A DNA stretch of 64,000 nt from contig NZ_JAFFIW010000011.1 in NCBI RefSeq assembly GCF_018588885.1, positions 122,484 through 186,483 of the forward strand. The letters run 5' to 3'. The position numbers and the translations under genes were made by a program. Of this stretch, positions 16,305-24,633 are shown piece by piece. Under the pieces are notes generated by a model, which saw only the letters and a list, made by a program, of their open reading frames with translations, had not been told where the DNA came from and did no database searches. The DNA is from Mesorhizobium sp. dw_380. GTDB taxonomy: Bacteria > Pseudomonadota > Alphaproteobacteria > Rhizobiales > Rhizobiaceae. The stretch's first letter is position 1, and each line of letters opens with the position of its first letter.

Positions 16305-18047
16305 TCAGCGCGCCTTGCGGCCCACGATACGGTTGGCGGCCGAAGTCACCGCTTCCAGCGAGGCGGCGACGATGTTGGTGTTGATGCCGGCGCCGAACAG
16401 CTTGCCGCCAGGATGTTCCATTTCGACATAGGAAATGGCCGAGGCATTCGAGCCGCGCTGCATCGAGTGCTCGGAATAATCGAGCACCGACATCTCGACG
16501 CCGACATGGCGCGACAGGGCATCGACGAAGCCGTCGATCGGCCCGGTGCCGGTGCCGGATATCGTCACTTCCTTGCCGTTGTCGAGGATGACCGCCTCGA
16601 TCACGCGCCGGCCCTTGACCGCGGTGTCGGGATAAGTGTGGTGATCGAGGAATTTCAGGCGCGCGCCCGGCTGATCGACATAGGTTTCGAGGAAGCGCTC
16701 ATAAATGCGCCTGACCGGAACCTCCTTGCCTTCGGCATCGGTGATCGCCTGTATGGCCTGGCTGAACTCGATCTGCAGGTTGCGCGGCAGGTTGAGGCCG
16801 TAATCGGCCTGCAGCACATAGGCGATGCCGCCCTTGCCCGACTGCGAGTTGATGCGGATGATCGCTTCGTAGCTGCGGCCGACATCGGCCGGATCGATCG
16901 GCAGATAGGGTACTTCCCACAGGCTTTTGTTAGCCTTCTTCAAGGCCTTCATACCCTTGTTGATGGCATCCTGATGCGAGCCGGAAAAGGCGGTGTAGAC
17001 GAGCTCGCCGACATAGGGGTGACGCTCGGGGATTTTCAGCTGGTTCGAATATTCATAGACGTCCTTCATCCGGTTGATGTCGGAGCAGTCGATGCCCGGA
17101 TCGACGCCTTGCGTGTACATGTTGAGCGCCAGCGTAACGATGTCGACATTGCCGGTGCGCTCGCCATTGCCGAACAGCGTGCCTTCGACGCGGTCGGCGC
17201 CGGCCATCAGGCCGAGCTCGGTGGTCGCGATGCCGGTGCCGCGGTCATTGTGCGGATGCAGTGAGATCAGCAGGTTCTCGCGGCTATCCAGGTTGCGGCA
17301 CATCCATTCGATGCGGTCGGCATAGATGTTGGGCGTCGACATCTCGACCGTCGAGGGCAGGTTGATGATCAGCTTGTTGTCGGCTGTCGGCCTGACGATC
17401 TCGGTGACGGCGTTGCAGATTTCCAGCGCGACTTCGAGTTCCGTCCCGGTGAAGCTCTCCGGCGAGTATTCGAAACGGTAGCCGCCGCCGGCCTTGGCCG
17501 CCATGTCGGTGATCATCTTGGCCGCGTCGGTGGCGATGCGCTTGATGCCGCCGACATCCTTCTCGAAGACGACGCGGCGCTGCAATTCGCTGGTCGAATT
17601 GTAGAAATGCACGATCGGGTTGGTGGCGCCCTTCAGCGCTTCGAAGGTGCGGGTGATCAGCTCCGGCCGGCACTGCACCAGCACCTGCAGCGAGACATCG
17701 GCGGGCACATTGCCTTCCTCGATGCACCAGCGGGCAAAGTCGAAATCGGTCTGCGAGGCCGAGGGGAAACCGATCTCGATCTCCTTGAAGCCCATGTCGA
17801 GCAGCAGCGCGAACATGCGCGCCTTGCGCTCATGGCCCATCGGGTCGATCAGCGCCTGATTGCCGTCGCGCAGGTCGACCGAGCACCAGATCGGCGCCTT
17901 GTCGATGACCTTGGAAGGCCATGTGCGGTCGGTGAGGCCGACAGTGGGGTAGGGTTGATATTTGCGGGCCGCGTCCGGCATGCCCCGGCTTGCCGCATCC
18001 TTGCCGGCTACAGCGGCATCAGGGCGGATTTCTTCTCGTGCGTTCAT
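16305..18047 (-). CDS. leuA: 2-isopropylmalate synthase
   Basis: This 580-residue protein is of the LeuA type 2 length. It has the DRTWPSKVIDKAPIWCSVDLRDGNQALIDPM catalytic start, the metal-binding HPHNDRGTG, the NGERTGNVD segment and a C-terminal regulatory domain ending AAVTSAANRIVG-like. It condenses acetyl-CoA with 2-oxoisovalerate, the first step of leucine synthesis, and is expected to be inhibited by leucine through that domain. GGGAG precedes the start at 18047. A Leu-rich leader peptide and a hairpin lie upstream. The stop codon abuts a dispersed repeat. Confidence 0.96.
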   Translation of the reverse strand: MNAREEIRPDAAVAGKDAASRGMPDAARKYQPYPTVGLTDRTWPSKVIDKAPIWCSVDLRDGNQALIDPMGHERKARMFALLLDMGFKEIEIGFPSASQTDFDFARWCIEEGNVPADVSLQVLVQCRPELITRTFEALKGATNPIVHFYNSTSELQRRVVFEKDVGGIKRIATDAAKMITDMAAKAGGGYRFEYSPESFTGTELEVALEICNAVTEIVRPTADNKLIINLPSTVEMSTPNIYADRIEWMCRNLDSRENLLISLHPHNDRGTGIATTELGLMAGADRVEGTLFGNGERTGNVDIVTLALNMYTQGVDPGIDCSDINRMKDVYEYSNQLKIPERHPYVGELVYTAFSGSHQDAINKGMKALKKANKSLWEVPYLPIDPADVGRSYEAIIRINSQSGKGGIAYVLQADYGLNLPRNLQIEFSQAIQAITDAEGKEVPVRRIYERFLETYVDQPGARLKFLDHHTYPDTAVKGRRVIEAVILDNGKEVTISGTGTGPIDGFVDALSRHVGVEMSVLDYSEHSMQRGSNASAISYVEMEHPGGKLFGAGINTNIVAASLEAVTSAANRIVGRKAR

Positions 18048-18158
18048 CGTCTTATTCTCCCGGCGGCCCCCGGATCCGTCTTGCACGGATTGATGGCGAG
18101 TGGCGCCTTTACCAGATTTTCGTTCGCTTGATATGACTTGCCAATTTTGAGACTGGCC

Positions 18159-18203
18159 AAGGAGCGTGCGCTTGCGCGGCGGTTCGACCGCCGGGCGCTC
18201 CTT
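18159..18203 (-). promoter_or_regulatory. Putative leuA attenuator stem-loop
   Basis: On the minus strand the outer arms AAGGAGCG and CGCTCCTT enclose an inner hairpin GGCGGT-CGA-ACCGCC. The left arm begins at the stop codon of the leader peptide. GCCGGG just upstream can pair with CCCGGC inside the hairpin, an alternative fold of the kind used in attenuation. No U tract follows, so the mode (termination, Rho or ribosome-site masking) is open. Confidence 0.5.
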
Positions 18204-18319
18204 CAGCGAACCCGGCGATCGCCGATAAGGCCGAGAAGAAGCAGGGTCGAGGCAAGCGCGCGCACGGTCTGGTCGGCAAAACCGGTCTGACGGGAAGCGG
18301 TGGTGGCGCGCGCGTTCAT
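18203..18319 (-). CDS. leuL: leuA leader peptide
   Basis: A 38-codon frame (start MNARATTASRQTG) ends ASTLLLLGLIGDRRVR. Five Leu codons fall within six codons (CTG CTT CTT CTC GGC CTT) shortly before the stop. An in-frame ATG at 18331 would add four residues. Neither start has a strong ribosome binding site. Leu-rich leader peptides before leuA are established in alphaproteobacteria as attenuation sensors of charged tRNA-Leu. Position, Leu run and downstream hairpin support that role here. Confidence 0.7.
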   Translation of the reverse strand: MNARATTASRQTGFADQTVRALASTLLLLGLIGDRRVR

Positions 18320-18474
18320 GCCGGTTCTCATACAGGAGCGGCCTGTGAGAGGCAAGCCGGGCGGGATCGGTCGAATATTATCCGTGATGCCGATGCTCTT
18401 CCACGCGCAGCGCAAATGCGCCAGACTTGAGCGCCGGCGGGGCTGCGGTGCGCTGCCGCCGGGAGGGGGTGTCC

Positions 18475-19641
18475 ATGAATTTCGTGTTCTTCTCGCCGCA
18501 TTTTCCCGCCAACGGCGCCGATTTCTGCGACCGGCTGAAGAAGGCCGGCGCCACGGTGCTCGGCATTGGCGACGCGCCCTATGACGCGCTGGACGGCAGA
18601 CTGAAGGCCGCGCTTTCGGAATATTACCGCGTCGCCGACATGGAGGATTACGATCCGGTGTTGCGGGCGATGGGGCATTTCATCCACAAATGGGGTCGCA
18701 TCGACCGGTTCGAATCGCTCAACGAGCACTGGCTGGAGCTGGAAGCCAACATCCGCACCGATTTCAACATCTACGGCACCAAGCTCGATTTCGTGAAGAA
18801 CCTGAAGCGCAAGAGCCGCATGCGCGCCTTCTTCCGCAAGAGCGGCGTCGAGACCATCGCGCAGCGCAAATGCTCCGACCGTGCCGGCGCCATGACCTTC
18901 ATCCGCCGCGTCGGCTATCCCGTGGTCGTGAAGCCGGATTCAGGCTCCGGCGCTTCCAACACCTTCAAGATCTCCAACGCCAAGGAACTCGATCAGTTCT
19001 TCCGAGACAAGCCCGACGACGTGACCTTCGTCATGGAGCAGTTCATCGAGGGATTGGTGGTGACCTATGACGGACTGGTCAACCGCGACGGCGAGGTGGT
19101 GCTGGCGGCCAGCCACCGCTACGACCAGAGCGTCATGGACGTGGTCAACAAGGACCGCCACATGAGCTACACCTGCTTTCCCCGGATCCGGCCTGTTGTC
19201 GAGGCGGCCGGCCGCAAGATCCTGAAGGCGTTCGACGTGCGCGAGCGCTTCTTCCACATTGAACTGTTCGAGACCAGGGACGACCGGATCATCGCACTGG
19301 AAGTCAACATGCGGCCGCCCGGCGCCTGGATGACCGACGCGATCAACTACACGTTCGACATCGATGTCTATGCGGCATGGGCTGACATGGTGGTCAAGGA
19401 CGCCGCCGGAGGTCCCTATGAGGGCAAGTATTTCACCGCCTATGCCAGCCGCAAGCGACACCTCCACTATTTGCACAGCCATGAGGACGTGCTAGCGGCG
19501 CACCGCGACAAGATCGTCCACCATCAGCCAATAGAAGAGGTCTTCAGCCGCGCCATGGGGAACTACGCCTACCAGATGCGTTCGAAGGATCAGGCGGCGC
19601 TGCGCGAGGCCGTGGCCTATATCCATGCGGAAAAGGCCTGA
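18475..19641 (+). CDS. ATP-grasp domain protein, probable carboxylate-amine ligase
   Basis: This 388-residue protein has an N-terminal preATP-grasp domain (FVFFSPHFPANGADFCDRLKKAG) and an ATP-grasp core (YPVVVKPDSGSGASNTFKI, EQFIEGLVVTYDGLV, FHIELFETRDDRIIALEVNMRPPGAWM). ATP- and Mg-binding residues are present (Lys in VVKPD, Glu and Asn in ALEVNMRPPG). Such enzymes join a carboxylate to an amine or thiol through an acyl-phosphate. GGGAGGGGG precedes the ATG at 18475. The stop is four bases before the esterase start, so the two genes form a tight pair. The product is unknown. Confidence 0.85.
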   Translation: MNFVFFSPHFPANGADFCDRLKKAGATVLGIGDAPYDALDGRLKAALSEYYRVADMEDYDPVLRAMGHFIHKWGRIDRFESLNEHWLELEANIRTDFNIYGTKLDFVKNLKRKSRMRAFFRKSGVETIAQRKCSDRAGAMTFIRRVGYPVVVKPDSGSGASNTFKISNAKELDQFFRDKPDDVTFVMEQFIEGLVVTYDGLVNRDGEVVLAASHRYDQSVMDVVNKDRHMSYTCFPRIRPVVEAAGRKILKAFDVRERFFHIELFETRDDRIIALEVNMRPPGAWMTDAINYTFDIDVYAAWADMVVKDAAGGPYEGKYFTAYASRKRHLHYLHSHEDVLAAHRDKIVHHQPIEEVFSRAMGNYAYQMRSKDQAALREAVAYIHAEKA

Positions 19642-19645
19642 GGCC

Positions 19646-20422
19646 ATGGACATCTCCTATCACAACCATTTTGCCCGCAATCTCGGCCGCGACATGGAAT
19701 ACAAGCGCTACGGCCATGCCGGCCGTCCGGTCGTCGTATTCCCGACCTCGCAGGGGCGGTTCTACCAGTTCGAGGATTCCGGCGGGGTGGGAGCACTGGC
19801 CGAGTTCATCGACACCGGACGCATCCAGCTGTTCACGGTCGACGGCATCGATTCGGAATCCTTCTTCGCCAAGCATGTCGACGCCGCGCACCGCATTGTC
19901 CGGCACGAGGCCTATTTCCGCTATCTGCGCGAGGAGGCGCTGCCGGAGTTCCTCGCCACGGCCTCGGCAGCCAATGGCGGGCGCAAGCTGAAGCCGCTGT
20001 TTTCGGGCTGTTCGATGGGCGGCTACCATTCCTCGAATTTCGTCTTCCGTTTTCCCGAACTCGCCAGCGGCGTCATCTCGCTGTCGGGCGTCTATTCGGC
20101 CCGCGACTTCTTCGGCAAAGCGCTCGACGGCGACATCTTCTACAACTCGCCGCTCGACTATCTGCCCGGCATCGTCGATCCGAAACTGCTGGCCCGGCTG
20201 AAGGCGCTCAGGCTGATCTTCTGCTGCGGGCAAGGTGCCTGGGAAGAACGCATGCTGGTTGAGACGCGCCAGCTGGAACAGATCCTGCGCGACAAATCCA
20301 TTCCCGCCTGGGTCGATTATTGGGGCGGCGACGTCAGTCATGACTGGCCATGGTGGCATAAGCAGCTGGTCTATTTCTTCGGCCGCTGGCTGGATGACGA
20401 CCTGATGCACCGGTTGGATTAA
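19646..20422 (+). CDS. Esterase-family alpha/beta hydrolase paired with the ATP-grasp gene
   Basis: This 258-residue esterase D-like protein has a nucleophile motif LFSGCSMGGYHSSNF with Ser, and candidate Asp and His late in the chain (YWGGDVSHDWPWWHKQL). It carries no signal peptide, so it is probably cytoplasmic. Translation is likely coupled to the ATP-grasp gene, four bases upstream. The pairing of ATP-grasp ligases with esterases is a recurring bacterial gene neighbourhood; a role in releasing or trimming the ligase product is an inference. The 3' end contains one copy of a 23-base direct repeat. Confidence 0.83.
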   Translation: MDISYHNHFARNLGRDMEYKRYGHAGRPVVVFPTSQGRFYQFEDSGGVGALAEFIDTGRIQLFTVDGIDSESFFAKHVDAAHRIVRHEAYFRYLREEALPEFLATASAANGGRKLKPLFSGCSMGGYHSSNFVFRFPELASGVISLSGVYSARDFFGKALDGDIFYNSPLDYLPGIVDPKLLARLKALRLIFCCGQGAWEERMLVETRQLEQILRDKSIPAWVDYWGGDVSHDWPWWHKQLVYFFGRWLDDDLMHRLD

Positions 20423-20515
20423 GGTGCATTGATATTCAGGTGATGCCGGTCTGCAAACGAAGGTTTCCTGCGCTTCCGGTGCTCACGTACTTCGACCTGA
20501 TGCACCGGTTGGATT
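20398..20515 (+). repeat. 23-base direct repeat bracketing the esterase/NTF2 junction
   Basis: CGACCTGATGCACCGGTTGG plus ATT occurs at 20398-20420, where it encodes the esterase C terminus (DDLMHRLD), and again at 20493-20515 directly before the ATG of the next gene. The 72 bases between contain no gene. This looks like a small tandem duplication or an insertion with target duplication. Confidence 0.8.
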
Positions 20516-20516
20516 G

Positions 20517-20831
20517 ATGGCTACACCCGAACCTATCCGCCGTTTCGTCGAAGCCACCAATGCCGGCGACACGGAAGCCTTTCTTGGCACATTCACCGAC
20601 GACGCGTTGCTGAGCGACTGGGGACGATCTTTTCAGGGCCGCGAACAGATCGCGCGCTGGAACCAGTCGGACAATATCGGGGTGAAATCCCATCTGCGCA
20701 TCGTCAGCATCACACCAGCGGACGGCACCTATCGCGTCCGCATCGCTGTCACCGGAGACGGCTTCAACGGCGAGGGCGACATGACCTTCACGTTGGATGA
20801 CGATCGCATAGTGAGCCTTGTCATCACCTGA
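20517..20831 (+). CDS. NTF2/SnoaL-like small protein
   Basis: This 104-residue protein (start MATPEPIRRFVEATNAGDTEAFLGTFTDDALLSDWGRSFQG) has the cone-shaped NTF2-like fold pattern of an alpha helix, the FLGTFTDDALL segment and four C-terminal strands. Relatives are isomerases, cyclases or binding proteins; no catalytic assignment is possible. The start codon follows immediately after the second copy of the direct repeat, so its translation-initiation region was supplied by the duplication. Confidence 0.75.
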   Translation: MATPEPIRRFVEATNAGDTEAFLGTFTDDALLSDWGRSFQGREQIARWNQSDNIGVKSHLRIVSITPADGTYRVRIAVTGDGFNGEGDMTFTLDDDRIVSLVIT

Positions 20832-20845
20832 CATCCGCTCATTTC

Positions 20846-20893
20846 GTGCATGTCGTTTTCCCAAAACCGCGGCACACTTTCGGCGACATGCAC
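20846..20893. repeat. Dispersed palindromic repeat
   Basis: GTGCATGTCGTTTTCCCAAA and CTTTCGGCGACATGCAC form the arms of another ATGCATGTCG element. It lies between the NTF2-like gene and the 3' end of the broken MFS gene, four bases from the MFS stop codon. Confidence 0.85.
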
Positions 20894-20897
20894 TGAG

Positions 20898-22430
20898 CTA
20901 CCCTTCCTGGCCCGCCGGCACAGGCACGGCCTCACGTTCCGCCGCCGATCCGCGACGCAGGCCGAGGAAGACGACAAGGGCGGTGACGACGGTGATCATG
21001 GCCAGCACGATCAGCAGCCTGTCAAACGCCGTCTCGTAGGCCTGGACCAGGACGGCGGTGCTGGCCATCGGCAGATGTTGCGCGGTTTCGCCGACATTGC
21101 CGGTCACCAGCACCTGTGCCGCGGCGGCCGCATCCCTGGAAGACGTTCCCTGAGTGGCGAGTTGTGCGGCGGAGAAGCCTGACAGGGTCGCCATGACGAT
21201 GGCCAGCGCCACGCCCTCGCAAGCGACGCGGGTGGTGTTGAAGATGCCGACCGCCATGCCGGCGCGCTCCCTCGGCACGACGCTGACGGCGAGCCCGTCC
21301 ATCAACCCCCAGGGCAAGGCGATGCCGACGCCGATCGACATCAACGGCGCCACCAGGGCGATGGCAACTGGCGGTGTCAGGCTCAGCCAGACGAGGCCGG
21401 CCGCGGCGATGAGCAGGCCGGCGCCGCAGATCGTGGCCGGCGCGATTCAGCGCGCCAGCTGGCCGGCAAGCAAAGGCAGGATCAGCAGCGGCCCGGAGAG
21501 ACAGATCATCAATTGCCCGGCCTTGATCTCGCTCATCCCCTCGATGCCGATGAAACGGATCGGCAAAAGCACGAGCAAGACGACGAAGCCATAGGCGGGT
21601 GCCGCCGCCAGGAACTGGACGCCGACGAAGCGGGGAAAGCGAAAAAGGGTGAGATCGAGCATCGGCCGCCGCACGCGCCGCTCGACGACAACGAAGGCGG
21701 CGAAGAAGAGGGCCGCTGCTGCCAGAAGCGTGACGACGAGGGGATCGGCCCAACCGCTCTGCGGCGCCTGCAAGACACCATAGGTCAGCGAAGCCAGCGC
21801 GACGGTGAAGGTGCCGGCTCCCACCCAGTCGAGCCCAGTCGCATCCGGGTCGCGCGATTCGCCGATGGTGCGCAGGCCGAGGATTGCCGAGGCAACCGCG
21901 AGCGCTGCGACCAGAAGAAAGATCGACCGCCAGCCGAATGCGGAGATGAGCAGGCCCGAGGCGATCGGACCGAAGGCGAGGCCGATGCCGAAACTGGTGC
22001 CCAGGAAGGAGAAGGCGCGCAGCCGCAGCGGTCCTTCGAACTCCTGGGCAAGTGCCGAGGCGCCGCCGGCGAAGGCTAAGGCACTGCCGAGCCCTTGCGC
22101 GGCTCTGAACATGTCGAACCAGACGATGTCGGGCGCCAGCATCGCGCCGAGCGAGGCGAGGACATAGAGGCAGAGGCCGGCGAGGAAAATCCGCTTGCGG
22201 CCATGATTGTCGGCCAGCGCTCCTGCCGCCATCAGGCTGGCGCCGAAGGTCAGCATGAAGGCATTCGTCACCCAATTGAGCGCGATCGGGCTGCCGCCGA
22301 GATCGGCGGCTATGCGGGAGAGCGCGACAGCCGGACCGGTGAAGGTCAACGGCATCGTCATGGCGGCAAGGCATACCGACAAGAGCACAAGCCATCTCTC
22401 GGCCGAGCCGATTGGGGTCTTCAAGGTCAT
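20898..22430 (-). pseudogene. MFS drug exporter (14-TM, DHA2 type) interrupted by an in-frame TGA
   Basis: The frame from 22430 (MTLKTPIGSAERWLVLL) encodes a drug-efflux MFS protein with motifs GALADNHGRKRIFLAG and GPIASGLLISAFGWRSIF. It stops at the TGA at 21447-21449 after GQLAR. The same frame continues past it with IAPATICGAGLLIAAAGLV and further transmembrane helices (PLMSIGVGIALPWGLMDGLAVSV) to a normal stop at 20898. A single CGA-to-TGA change explains this. About 328 of 510 residues precede the break. It is divergent from a LysR gene that probably controlled it. A sequencing error is possible. Confidence 0.82.
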
Positions 22431-22529
22431 GGATTTTCCTATCTGTAGCAGCATCCGCCGGTGAGCCGCGTGATGGGGCGCCGGTCGCAACGACAAGATA
22501 GGTCGGCGGCATTTCCGGAAAAATGGTGT

Positions 22530-22545
22530 TATATCTCCTGATATA
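22530..22545. promoter_or_regulatory. Candidate LysR operator
   Basis: TATATC-TCCT-GATATA is a perfect inverted repeat in the region between the divergent MFS and LysR genes, 32 bases before the LysR start. Its size and position fit a LysR-type box. Confidence 0.5.
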
Positions 22546-22577
22546 CCGGACTGAAACGCTCGAATGGGAAAAATGCG

Positions 22578-23504
22578 ATGGATCGCCTCAACGGCCTCAT
22601 GGCCTTCGCCCGCACCGCCGAACTCGGCAGTTTCATCGCTGCCGGCCGGGCGCTCGGCATTTCGGCTTCCGCCGTCGGCAAGAGCGTCGCGAGGCTCGAA
22701 GAGGAACTCGGCGTACGCCTCCTCCAGCGCAGCACGCGGCGCATCGGCCTGACCGAGGAGGGCAAGCTTTTCAACGAGCGGGTTCGGCGCATCCTCGACG
22801 ACATCGACGATGCCGAGGCGATGCTGTCGCGGACGAGGGAAACGCCGCACGGGCGGCTTCGCGTCACGACCCCGATCGTCACCTATCATCTGCTGCTGCC
22901 GGTGCTGTCGGACTTCATGGCCCGCTATCCGGAGATCGAGCTCGATATCGATTTCAACGATCACATCGTCAATGTCATCGAAGACGGTATCGACGTTGCG
23001 ATCCGAAACGGCGAGCTGCCGGATTCACGGTTGGTGTCACGGCCGCTTGCGCCCTTTCGGCTGCTTTTGTGCGCTGCCCCTTCCTATCTCGATCGCCACG
23101 GCACGCCCGCCGTGCCGGGCGATCTCGCCCAGCATTTCGGCATACGCTTCCGCTTTCCCAACAGCGGCAAGCTGCAGGAGTGGCCGCTCTTTGCCGGCGG
23201 CATCGAGCCGCGCTCCATGCTGACCTGCAACAACATGGAGGCGTTGAAAGGTGCGGCGGTGGCTGGCCTCGGTATCGGCTGCATGCCCGATTTCCTGGTG
23301 CGGGAGGCGCTACGCGAGGGCACGCTGCGGACTATCCTCGACGATCATATCGACGGCCGGGGCCAGTTCCGGATGCTGTGGCCCTCCAATCGCCATCTCT
23401 CGCCCAAGGTGCGGGTCTTCGTCGATTTCCTTCCCGAACGCCTTGCAGTGGGGGCCAGCCAGCGGGCTACGGCCTCGGACCGGCCGCCGGTCACGGTCTT
23501 GTGA
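22578..23504 (+). CDS. LysR-family transcriptional regulator
   Basis: This 308-residue protein has an N-terminal winged helix (MDRLNGLMAFARTAELGSF, ALGISASAVGKSVARLEEELGVRLLQRSTRRIGLTEEG) and a LysR substrate-binding domain (GRLRVTTPIVTYHLLLPVLSDFMARYPEIELDIDF, DSRLVSRPLAPFRLLLCAAPSYL). The body is close to the AaeR/DmlR-like subgroup. It is divergent from the broken MFS exporter. Its inducer is unknown. Confidence 0.9.
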   Translation: MDRLNGLMAFARTAELGSFIAAGRALGISASAVGKSVARLEEELGVRLLQRSTRRIGLTEEGKLFNERVRRILDDIDDAEAMLSRTRETPHGRLRVTTPIVTYHLLLPVLSDFMARYPEIELDIDFNDHIVNVIEDGIDVAIRNGELPDSRLVSRPLAPFRLLLCAAPSYLDRHGTPAVPGDLAQHFGIRFRFPNSGKLQEWPLFAGGIEPRSMLTCNNMEALKGAAVAGLGIGCMPDFLVREALREGTLRTILDDHIDGRGQFRMLWPSNRHLSPKVRVFVDFLPERLAVGASQRATASDRPPVTVL

Positions 23505-23508
23505 CTCC

Positions 23509-23546
23509 AGATATGAAGTTAAACTTTGAAGTTTAACTTCATATCT
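23509..23546. promoter_or_regulatory. Perfect 18-base-arm palindrome, probable MarR operator
   Basis: The arm AGATATGAAGTTAAACTT is followed by TG and its exact reverse complement. It ends 14 bases before the marR start and begins four bases after the LysR stop. It likely overlaps the promoter of the marR operon. The length and perfect symmetry exceed most MarR boxes. Confidence 0.72.
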
Positions 23547-23560
23547 ATTACATCACAGCC

Positions 23561-24022
23561 ATGAAAGATCAATTGTCCCCGCAGAACGACCCCGAAGCCG
23601 CGCGTGCGCTGGCGCTGGCGGCCGAGCTTCGGGTTGTGGCCGGCAGGCTGATCCGGCGCCTGCGCGAGCAGGCTGATACCGGCGACCTAACCACGTCGCA
23701 GAAGTCGGTGCTGCTGCATCTTGAGCGCGAGGGTCCGGCAACGGTCACGACGCTGGCGCGCGCGCAGGATATGCGACCACAATCGATGGGCGCCATTGTT
23801 TCAGCGCTACAGGTCGCCGGTCTGGTGGCAGGTGCGCCGGATCCGGCCGATGGCCGCCAGACCCTTCTGTCGCTTACGCCCGCCTGCCGGGACATGATCG
23901 CAGCCGGGCGGGCGGCAAGGCAGGATTGGTTGTTCCGCGCCATCCAGACGAACCTTGACAGCCAGGAGCAGGAGCAACTCGCGGGCGCCGTCGAATTGTT
24001 GAAACGGCTCGCGGACTCCTGA
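23561..24022 (+). CDS. MarR-family transcriptional regulator
   Basis: This 153-residue protein carries the MarR winged helix (LTTSQKSVLLHLEREGPATVTTLARAQDMRPQSMGAIVSALQVAGLVAGAPDPADGRQTLLSLT), including the DGRQ wing. It is the first gene of an apparent operon with an isochorismatase-fold protein, a small membrane protein and an MFS transporter. The palindrome just upstream suggests autorepression relieved by a small ligand, possibly the substrate of the exporter. Confidence 0.9.
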   Translation: MKDQLSPQNDPEAARALALAAELRVVAGRLIRRLREQADTGDLTTSQKSVLLHLEREGPATVTTLARAQDMRPQSMGAIVSALQVAGLVAGAPDPADGRQTLLSLTPACRDMIAAGRAARQDWLFRAIQTNLDSQEQEQLAGAVELLKRLADS

Positions 24023-24067
24023 CCAATCGTCCGGCGCCGCTGTCCCGATCATCGGAAGGAAAAACAC

Positions 24068-24631
24068 GTGGCAGTCACTATGCTCGATCCGAAAACGGCA
24101 CTCGTCGTCATCGACCTGCAGAAAGGCGTCGTCTCCTTGCCCGCTGCCCATCCGATCAGCGACGTCGTGCAGCGGGCCAGCGCGCTCGCCGATGCGTTCC
24201 GCGCTCGCGGCTTGCCGGTCGTGCTCGTCAACGTTATCGGCGCACCCCCAGGCCGAACCGAGCAGGCGCCTCGCGTGCGGGAATTTCCCGCCGGTTGGGC
24301 TTATCTTGTCCCCGAGTTGAACCAGCAGCCGAGCGACCACATCGTGACCAAACGCACGGTGGACGCCTTCGTCAACACTGATCTCGAAGCCCGGCTGAGG
24401 AGTGAGGACGTCACCCAGGTCGTGATCGCCGGCGTCTCCACCAGCATGGGCGTCGAGGCGACGGCGCGTCATGCCCGCGATCTCGGGTTCAACGTCACCC
24501 TGGCTGTCGATGCCATGACCGACATGAGCCTCGATGCCCACACCCACAGCATCGCGAATGTCTTCCCGAGGCTGGGCGAAAGCGGCACGACACGGGACAT
24601 CCTTGATCTCTTGGCGACGAGGAGTGCCTGA
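24068..24631 (+). CDS. Isochorismatase-fold hydrolase lacking the catalytic Cys
   Basis: This 187-residue protein has the fold's Asp (VVIDLQKGV) and Lys (HIVTKRTVDAF). Where cysteine hydrolases have Cys, it reads VIAGVSTSMGVEATARHA, with Gly in that position, as in true isochorismatases. It may hydrolyse a vinyl ether or a different bond, or act non-enzymatically. AGGAAAAAC-like sequence precedes the start. It is cotranscribed with the MarR regulator, 45 bases downstream. Confidence 0.85.
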   Translation: MAVTMLDPKTALVVIDLQKGVVSLPAAHPISDVVQRASALADAFRARGLPVVLVNVIGAPPGRTEQAPRVREFPAGWAYLVPELNQQPSDHIVTKRTVDAFVNTDLEARLRSEDVTQVVIAGVSTSMGVEATARHARDLGFNVTLAVDAMTDMSLDAHTHSIANVFPRLGESGTTRDILDLLATRSA

Positions 24632-24633
24632 AA

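Noticed and set aside
21447..21449. Selenocysteine at the TGA of the MFS gene
   Set aside because: MFS exporters are not selenoproteins and no insertion-element hairpin or selenium gene is present nearby; a nonsense change is simpler.
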